Source: Bradyrhizobium iriomotense (lineage in GTDB: Bacteria > Pseudomonadota > Alphaproteobacteria > Rhizobiales > Xanthobacteraceae). Taken from it: a DNA stretch of 64,000 nucleotides. Location of the stretch: positions 124,001 to 188,000 of the forward strand of contig NZ_JAFCLP010000009.1 of assembly GCF_018129405.1 (NCBI RefSeq). Direction: 5' to 3'. The position numbers and the translations under genes are program-made. Under the pieces are notes generated by a model. That model had not been told where the DNA came from, did no database searches, and was given only the letters and a program-made list of their open reading frames with translations. This document shows positions 58,939 to 64,000 of the stretch, one piece after another (the first letter of the stretch is position 1; the number at the start of each line of letters is the position of its first letter).

Positions 58939-59988
58939 TCAGATCTTCACTTCTTTGCTGAAGCGCGTGATCCATTCGCCGCGCAGGGGCTGGAACTTGG
59001 TCCAGTCGAGCAGCACGTTGTTGGCGACGAGGTCGTCGACGCTCTTGGCGACGGTGAGGTTGGCGCCGGTCAGCGGCACCTTGCTGTTGGTCGGCATCAT
59101 CACCCAGGGCGCTGCCTCCAGGCCCTTCTGCGTCTCGACCGACATCACCGTATCGAGATAGTCCAGCACCGCCTTCGGATCCTGGTTGTTCTTGACGATT
59201 TGCGCGCTGGTGCGGATCACCACGGCGCCGGATTTCGGCTTGGCGAAGGCGATGTCGACGCCCTTGGCGGCGAGCAGCGCGACGTTGTTCCAGAAATTGA
59301 AGGCGATATCGATCTCGCCCTGCTGGAACAGCGCCGCCAGCGCGCCAGGTGAGGCTGCGATCGCGCCGACGTTCGGCAGCAGCTTCTTCATGGCGTCGAA
59401 CGCCGGCTCGATATTGGTCTCGGAGCCGCCGTTCAGCTTGGCGATCTCGACCATGAAGGCGGTGCCGAGGCTGGAGCCGAGCCCGGTGATGCCGACGCGC
59501 CCCTTGTATTCCGGTTTCCAGAGATCCTCCCACGAGGTCGGCGGCGTCGGGATCTTCTTCGGATTGTAGGCGATGCCGATCAACTGACAGGTGATGACAG
59601 GCGCGTAACCGTCAGGATGACGGAATGCGCTTGGAACGTCGGCAAACGACTTCGACTGCTCGACCGGAAATTTCTCCAGGACGCCGCTCGCGATCGCCGG
59701 GATCAGCGGACCCTCGTCGAACAGCACTACGTCGAAGGGCGGCGCGTTGCGCGAAGCCTGGATCTTGCCGATCTGGTCGACGCCGAGCAGGGGCGTGAAG
59801 GTGACACCGCCGTCGCTGGACTTCTTGAAGGCCGGCCCGACCACCGAGCGGAAGGCTTCGTCGAAGCTGCCGGGATAGGTCGTTGCCACGATCGAGGGGG
59901 CCGCGCGCGATGATGTCGGCCATCCGAGGCTAGCTGCCGCGAGCGCGGCCGAACCCGAGGTGAGCAGCGATCTCCGGGATAGGTTCAT
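58939..59988 (-). CDS. ABC transporter periplasmic substrate-binding protein
   Basis: Protein of 349 residues of the PotD-like binding protein group. A twin-arginine-type signal (NLSRRSLLTSGSAALAAASL) exports it. Core features are IVATTYPGSFDEAFRSVVGP and LIGIAYNPKKIPTPPTSWED and WKPEYKGRVGITG. The ATG at 59988 follows AAAGGAG. Polyamine-type binders take spermidine, putrescine or many other small nitrogen compounds; the ligand here is not decided. Confidence 0.9.
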   Translation of the reverse strand: MNLSRRSLLTSGSAALAAASLGWPTSSRAAPSIVATTYPGSFDEAFRSVVGPAFKKSSDGGVTFTPLLGVDQIGKIQASRNAPPFDVVLFDEGPLIPAIASGVLEKFPVEQSKSFADVPSAFRHPDGYAPVITCQLIGIAYNPKKIPTPPTSWEDLWKPEYKGRVGITGLGSSLGTAFMVEIAKLNGGSETNIEPAFDAMKKLLPNVGAIAASPGALAALFQQGEIDIAFNFWNNVALLAAKGVDIAFAKPKSGAVVIRTSAQIVKNNQDPKAVLDYLDTVMSVETQKGLEAAPWVMMPTNSKVPLTGANLTVAKSVDDLVANNVLLDWTKFQPLRGEWITRFSKEVKI

Positions 59989-59989
59989 G

Positions 59990-61111
59990 TCAAACACTCC
60001 TTTGCTGATGCTTGGAAACGTCGTCGATCGGCGTGCTGAAAATGCTGACGCGCGAGACATCGGAGATCGCGAGCCAGGCCGTGTCTCCGGCCTGCGCCTT
60101 CGCGATGCCGGCGGCGCGGGCCCGGCTGACCTTCACGGCTTCGCCGCTCGCGGTGACCCCCTCGGTGACGCTGACGGCGCCGAGCGGTACGGTGGCGCGG
60201 ATCGTGACGGGGATGGCGCCGGGCCGTTCGGCGCCGAACGCGATGTTTTCAGGCCGGACCGAGAGCGTCACCGGCGTGCCGCGCCTGCGCTGAACCGAAC
60301 GGCCGAGATCGATCTCGGGCCCGGCGTCCAACTGCACGCGATCAGCGTCGGTGACGGTGCCGCGCAAAAGATTGGTGTGGCCGATGAAGCTCGAGATGAA
60401 CAGGCTCGCGGGGCGGTCATAGAGGGCGTCCGGGCTGTCGATCTGCTCGATGCGCCCCTTGTTGAGGACGACGATGCGGTCGGCCATCGACAGCGCCTCC
60501 TCCTGGTCGTGCGTGACGATGATGGAGGTGACGCCGAAGGTCTTCAGCAGGCTCTTGATCTCGATCTGCATGTCGAGGCGCAGATTCTTGTCGAGCGCGG
60601 AGAACGGCTCGTCGAGGAGGACGAGGCCCGGATCGATCGCAAGCGCCCGCGCCAGCGCGACGCGCTGCTGCTGCCCGCCGGAGAGCTCTCCGGGCAGCCT
60701 CCGCGCGAACGCCGCCATCTGGGCGAGGCCGAGCATCTGCTCGACCTTCGCCGCGACCTCGGCGTTCGGCCGCTTGCGCGCGCGCAGTCCGTAGGCGACG
60801 TTCTCGAATACGGTCAGATGCGGAAACAGGGCATAGTTCTGGAACACCATGCCGATGCGGCGGCGATTGGCGGGGATGTGCTCGACCCGCGCGCCGTCGA
60901 AACGCACCTCGCCCCGGGACGGACGCAGGAAGCCCGCGATGATCTGGAGCATCGTGGTCTTGCCGCAGCCGGACGGACCGAGCAGGGCGATCAACTCGCC
61001 GGCCGCGACAGTGAGATCGATCTCGTCCAGCGCGACGGTCGCGCCGAAGGCGTGGCCGATGCCCTTCAGATCCAGCGAGTGTCCGCGTACGTCGCTCAAC
61101 GCCAGCTCCAT
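59990..61111 (-). CDS. ABC transporter ATP-binding protein (PotA-like)
   Basis: Protein of 373 residues. Walker A GPSGCGKTT at 45-53, Q-loop VFQNYALFPH, signature LSGGQQQRVALARAL, Walker B LVLLDEPFSALD, switch His in VTHDQEEAL and a TOBE domain (about 280-360). It couples ATP hydrolysis to the two permeases. Heads the operon; its promoter must lie in the 200-base gap shared with GntR, where the palindromic array is. Confidence 0.93.
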   Translation of the reverse strand: MELALSDVRGHSLDLKGIGHAFGATVALDEIDLTVAAGELIALLGPSGCGKTTMLQIIAGFLRPSRGEVRFDGARVEHIPANRRRIGMVFQNYALFPHLTVFENVAYGLRARKRPNAEVAAKVEQMLGLAQMAAFARRLPGELSGGQQQRVALARALAIDPGLVLLDEPFSALDKNLRLDMQIEIKSLLKTFGVTSIIVTHDQEEALSMADRIVVLNKGRIEQIDSPDALYDRPASLFISSFIGHTNLLRGTVTDADRVQLDAGPEIDLGRSVQRRRGTPVTLSVRPENIAFGAERPGAIPVTIRATVPLGAVSVTEGVTASGEAVKVSRARAAGIAKAQAGDTAWLAISDVSRVSIFSTPIDDVSKHQQRSV

Positions 61112-61200
61112 CCTTCGCGTTGCCCTGCGCGAGGGGAGTTAGCAATCGCCGTGCCAGCGCGGTTCGTCCGCTAAGGCCTTGGGAGCGTTATGACAATTTT

Positions 61201-61232
61201 TTGGCGCCAAATATTGGCGCCAATTTATTGGC
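61201..61232. promoter_or_regulatory. Array of TTGGCGCCAA palindromes, likely GntR operator
   Basis: Two perfect 10-bp palindromes TTGGCGCCAA start at 61201 and 61214, and a half-site TTGGC starts at 61228, spaced 13 and 14 bases. TATATT follows at 61233. The array lies in the divergent gap between the ATPase and GntR genes, about 80 bases from either start. Confidence 0.65.
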
Positions 61233-61311
61233 TATATTGTAAACAGTAGTGCGACCGGTTTGTATAAAAAATGGGCTCCGGCAACTTTCCAGAATCCTGT
61301 AAAAGCGAGAC

Positions 61312-62082
61312 ATGAAGCGAACCCGTCCCTTCAAGCGCAGGCCGAAGCGCGCCGAGCCGAAACACAGGGAGCCGGAGGCCGTCGATCCGCGCAGCATCGA
61401 CGACGATCCGGTGGTCCAGGGCATTTTGACCGCGATCAGCCAGAAGCGGCTCAAGCCCGGTGCCAAGCTCGGTGAGGACAAGCTCGCAACAGCGTTCGGC
61501 ACCACGCGGATTCACATCCGCCAGGCGTTGTCCCATCTTGCCTCGCGCAAGGTGGTGATGCAGATCCCCAACCGCGGCGCCTTTGTGTACCGGCCGAGCT
61601 GGGAGGAGGCGCAGGACATCTTTGCCGCGCGCCGCATCATCGAGACCGCGGCTGTGAGCGCTGCGATCGACCGGCTGGACAAAGCGGGCAAGGCCGAGCT
61701 GAAGGCACATATGGAGCGCGAGGCGCGCCATGATCGCAACGACCGCTGGGCCTCGCTGTCGCTGACGGCGGAATTCCACATTCTGGTCGCCAAGCTCGCG
61801 GGAAACCGCGTGCTGCTGGAAATGTCGCGCGAACTGATGCTGCGGACGTCGCTGGCGATCGCGACCTTCGAGCAGCCGGGCGAGCCGGATTGCTCGCCCG
61901 ACGCCCATCCCGACATTGGCGCGTTGATCCTCGCCCGCGACAAGGCCGGTGCGGTCCATGCCATGCGCCATCACATCGAGGAGATGGAGCAGCGGATCCG
62001 GCCGAAGGAAGGGGAAGAAGAGGTCGACGAGCTCACCGCGATCTTCCAGGAGATCGGCGCGCGGGCACGGGCTGGCGGATAG
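61312..62082 (+). CDS. GntR-family regulator, FCD (FadR) subfamily
   Basis: Protein of 256 residues. A basic N-terminal tail (MKRTRPFKRRPKRAEPKHRE), a winged-helix domain (about 30-95) with LGEDKLATAFGTTRIHIRQA and LSHLASRKVVMQIPNRGAFV, and an FCD ligand-binding domain (about 100-235) with EAQDIFAARRIIETAAVSAA and metal-type His in FHILVAKLAGNRVL and HHIEEMEQR. It probably represses the divergent importer until a ligand binds. The racemase-like gene begins 1 base after its stop. Confidence 0.9.
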   Translation: MKRTRPFKRRPKRAEPKHREPEAVDPRSIDDDPVVQGILTAISQKRLKPGAKLGEDKLATAFGTTRIHIRQALSHLASRKVVMQIPNRGAFVYRPSWEEAQDIFAARRIIETAAVSAAIDRLDKAGKAELKAHMEREARHDRNDRWASLSLTAEFHILVAKLAGNRVLLEMSRELMLRTSLAIATFEQPGEPDCSPDAHPDIGALILARDKAGAVHAMRHHIEEMEQRIRPKEGEEEVDELTAIFQEIGARARAGG

Positions 62083-62083
62083 C

Positions 62084-62740
62084 ATGGCCGGCCGGCGCAT
62101 CCTCCTGATCAATCCGAACAGCAATGAAGCGACCACCGCGATGATGGTGGCGATCGCCAGGTCTGCTGCCGCCGATGGTTTCGACATTGTCGGCGCCACG
62201 GCAACGCGTGCGCCCACGATGATCGTCTCGGCGGATGCGCTGGAGGCGGCTGCGACAGAGGTCGAGGAGATCGCGCGTGCGGCCAGCTGTGCGTGCGACG
62301 GCATCATCGTGTCGGCCTTCGGCGATCCCGGCCTCGCCGGGATCAAGGCGGCGATGAAGCTGCCTGCTGTCGGCATCGGCGAATCCGCGATGCTGGAAGC
62401 CGGAGAGAACGGTCGCCGGTTCGGCGTGGCGACCACGACGCCGCTGCTGAAAGCGAAGATCGATGCATTGCCGGAGGCCCTGGGATTGCGATCGCACTAC
62501 AGCGGCACACGCTTTGCCGATGGCGATCCGCACGAGCTCATGCGTGATCCATTGCTGTTGCGCGCGGCTCTCGCGAGCACGGTCGAGGCCTGCATTGCGC
62601 AGGACGGAGCGGAGGCGGTCGTCATCGGCGGCGGGCCGCTGGGTGAAGCGGCACGCGAGCTTCAGCCGATGTTCACCGTGCCGGTCATCGCGCCGATCCC
62701 GTCAGCCGTGCGGCGGATCATTCGTCTCGTCACGCCGTAG
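62084..62740 (+). CDS. Asp/Glu/hydantoin racemase-superfamily protein without catalytic Cys
   Basis: Protein of 218 residues. ILLINPNSNEATTAMMVAIA at the start and GFDIVGATATRAPTMIVS are typical of hydantoin racemases. Where the two catalytic Cys residues would be, VSAFGDPGLAG has Ala and VIGGGPLGEAA has Gly, so the usual two-base racemase chemistry is doubtful. It may be a related lyase, isomerase or hydrolase. Cotranscribed with GntR (1-base gap). Confidence 0.82.
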   Translation: MAGRRILLINPNSNEATTAMMVAIARSAAADGFDIVGATATRAPTMIVSADALEAAATEVEEIARAASCACDGIIVSAFGDPGLAGIKAAMKLPAVGIGESAMLEAGENGRRFGVATTTPLLKAKIDALPEALGLRSHYSGTRFADGDPHELMRDPLLLRAALASTVEACIAQDGAEAVVIGGGPLGEAARELQPMFTVPVIAPIPSAVRRIIRLVTP

Positions 62741-62746
62741 CGTGAT

Positions 62747-62782
62747 TTTTCCGCGTCGCGGCATCGGCCGTGCCGCGGAAAA
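62747..62782 (+). terminator. Hairpin after the racemase-like gene
   Basis: TTTTCCGCG and CGCGGAAAA form a perfect 9-bp stem around an 18-base loop, 6 bases after the stop, but it is followed by CTGTTTTC rather than a clean T tract. It may end transcription or be a processing site. TTGACA at 62792 beyond it could be the -35 box of the ligase gene. Confidence 0.45.
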
Positions 62783-62887
62783 CTGTTTTCCTTGACATCA
62801 ACTCTGCCGTGCTCGACGTGTAACGATGTCGAGCGACGGCACGTTGCGCGCCGTCACGAAAAGAAAAGCAGCACGGGAAAAGACGCC

Positions 62888-64000
62888 ATGAGTGCAGGCC
62901 TCAACGAGAAGGATTACCTCGCCACCTTGCGGGGCCTTTGGGAAAAGGCTTGGCCGAAGGGCATGCCGCGCTCGCCGAACTATCTGCACGGCGAAGTTCC
63001 CCTGACGGAATATCTGCGCGCCTGGGCGAAGCGCAGTCCCGATCGCCCGGCTGTGATCTTCTACGGGCACGTCACCACCTATGCCGATCTTGACCGGCTG
63101 AGCGATCGCTTTGCGGCGCTGTTGCAGGCGAAGGGCGTGCGCAAGGGCGATCGCGTCGCCGTCTTCCTCCCAAACTGTCCGCAATTCCACATCGTGTTTT
63201 TTGGCATCCTGAAGCTCGGCGCGGTCCATGTCCCCGTCAGCCCGCTGTCGCGGGCGTTCGAACTGTCCTACGAACTCAACGACACCCAGGCCGAGGTGAT
63301 TGTGGCGCTGGACCAGCTCATCCCCGTCGTCGAGCAGGTCAGGGGCGAGGTGCGGCTGCGTGAGATCATCGTCACCAGCTTTGCCGATGTGGTGCCGGCC
63401 GCGCCCGCATTCCCCACGCCGGATTCGATCCGCGTGCCGCGCGTCGCGGTCTCAGGTGCAACCGATCTGTTCCCCGCGCTCGCCGCGATGTCAGCGCCCA
63501 CGCCGCTGCCGCCGCCCGGTCTCGATGATGTCGCCGCGCTCAACTACACCGGCGGAACGACAGGCATGCCCAAGGGCTGCGTCCATACCCATCGCGACAT
63601 GGTCTATACGGCGGCCGCCAATTACGGCATCTCGGTGCTGTCGGACGAAAGCAGCGTGTTCCTGTCGTTCTTCCCGGAGTTCTGGATTGCAGGTGAAAAC
63701 TTCGGCCTGATCTTTCCGCTGTTCTCCGGCGCGACGCTGGTCCTGCTCGCGCGCTGGGATGCCGTCGGCGCGATGGCCGCGATCGACAAATACAAGGTCA
63801 CGATCACGGCGATGCCGGTCGATGGTGCCGTTGAATTGATGGACCATCCGCGCTGGAGCAAATTCGACCTGTCGTCGTTGAAGCAGGTGCGTGTCGTCTC
63901 CTTCGTCAAGAAGCTCAACGCCGACTACCGCAGGCGCTGGATGGATCTCACCGGCACGATCCTGATGGAGGCGGCCTGGGGCATGACGGAGACCCACACC
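62888..64000 (+). CDS. AMP-dependent acid-CoA ligase, C-terminus missing
   Basis: The first 371 residues of an ANL-superfamily ligase; the frame is open to the window edge. It has ADLDRLSDRFAALLQAKGVR, the P-loop NYTGGTTGMPKGCVHTHRD (a variant, with Gly for Ser in the usual TSGTTG) near 218-236, and AWGMTETHT at the right edge, where the next motifs begin. It starts 147 bases after the racemase-like gene, after a hairpin. It probably activates the acid produced by the pathway; the substrate is unknown. Confidence 0.88.
   Translation, partial: MSAGLNEKDYLATLRGLWEKAWPKGMPRSPNYLHGEVPLTEYLRAWAKRSPDRPAVIFYGHVTTYADLDRLSDRFAALLQAKGVRKGDRVAVFLPNCPQFHIVFFGILKLGAVHVPVSPLSRAFELSYELNDTQAEVIVALDQLIPVVEQVRGEVRLREIIVTSFADVVPAAPAFPTPDSIRVPRVAVSGATDLFPALAAMSAPTPLPPPGLDDVAALNYTGGTTGMPKGCVHTHRDMVYTAAANYGISVLSDESSVFLSFFPEFWIAGENFGLIFPLFSGATLVLLARWDAVGAMAAIDKYKVTITAMPVDGAVELMDHPRWSKFDLSSLKQVRVVSFVKKLNADYRRRWMDLTGTILMEAAWGMTETHT

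Overview
This 64 kb window comes from a GC-rich alphaproteobacterium. Gene content, protein wording and the dispersed palindromic repeats fit Bradyrhizobium or a close Nitrobacteraceae relative. Supporting signs are the dnaG-rpoD pair, an RpoH/RluD neighbourhood, a Nitrobacter-type short chlorite dismutase, DUF2189 and UPF0182 membrane proteins, and several families of long nested inverted repeats between genes. This assignment rests on recognition of sequence, not on a search.

Layout. 1-9.1 kb: a partial gene, carA, a YqeY-type GatB-like protein, an epoxide hydrolase, an acyl-CoA synthetase with a MarR regulator, a SnoaL-like protein, a small membrane protein and a hybrid histidine kinase. 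9.4-17.7 kb: DUF2189 membrane protein, an ArsR-SRPBCC-SRPBCC operon with a palindromic operator, a LysE exporter, DUF3592, an N-formylglutamate amidohydrolase-like protein, two adjoining transglutaminase-like proteins, a gamma-glutamylcyclotransferase-like protein and chlorite dismutase. 17.9-22.5 kb: the core dnaG and rpoD genes. The DnaG zinc ligands are all replaced. 22.6-31.3 kb: an AT-richer leucine-rich-repeat gene, small hypothetical genes, an MltB-type lytic transglycosylase, a stand-alone receiver, a second LysE protein, a 22-residue Lys/Ala micropeptide gene with its own ribosome site and terminator, a GGDEF protein and an amidase. 31.4-33.9 kb: rpoH, rluD and a small membrane protein whose start codon overlaps that of rluD.

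34.1-36.8 kb: a tRNA-Glu(CTC) gene is the target of a very small integrative element of about 2.67 kb. It is bounded by a 45-bp duplication of the tRNA 3' end and carries only a tyrosine integrase and one unknown 323-residue protein. Just outside it is a NERD-nuclease/SF1 helicase, then CBS, YbaK, UPF0182, lipoprotein hydrolase, SEC-C and a TacT-like GNAT gene with no visible antitoxin. About 0.9 kb of gene-free DNA (47.1-48.0 kb) follows and looks like a dispersed repeat.

48.0-64 kb: metabolic genes. One operon has a D-aminoacylase-type amidohydrolase, a COG0523 metallochaperone and a DUF1989 protein. Then come a GFA protein, a tautomerase divergent from a TetR regulator across a large inverted repeat, two Cys-containing hypothetical proteins behind a structured leader, and a chemoreceptor. 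The last block is an uptake and catabolism locus: a PuuE-like deacetylase, a polyamine-type ABC importer (two permeases, binding protein, ATPase), a GntR regulator, a hydantoin-racemase-like protein and an AMP-forming ligase cut by the window end. An array of TTGGCGCCAA palindromes lies between the divergent ATPase and GntR genes and probably controls both directions.
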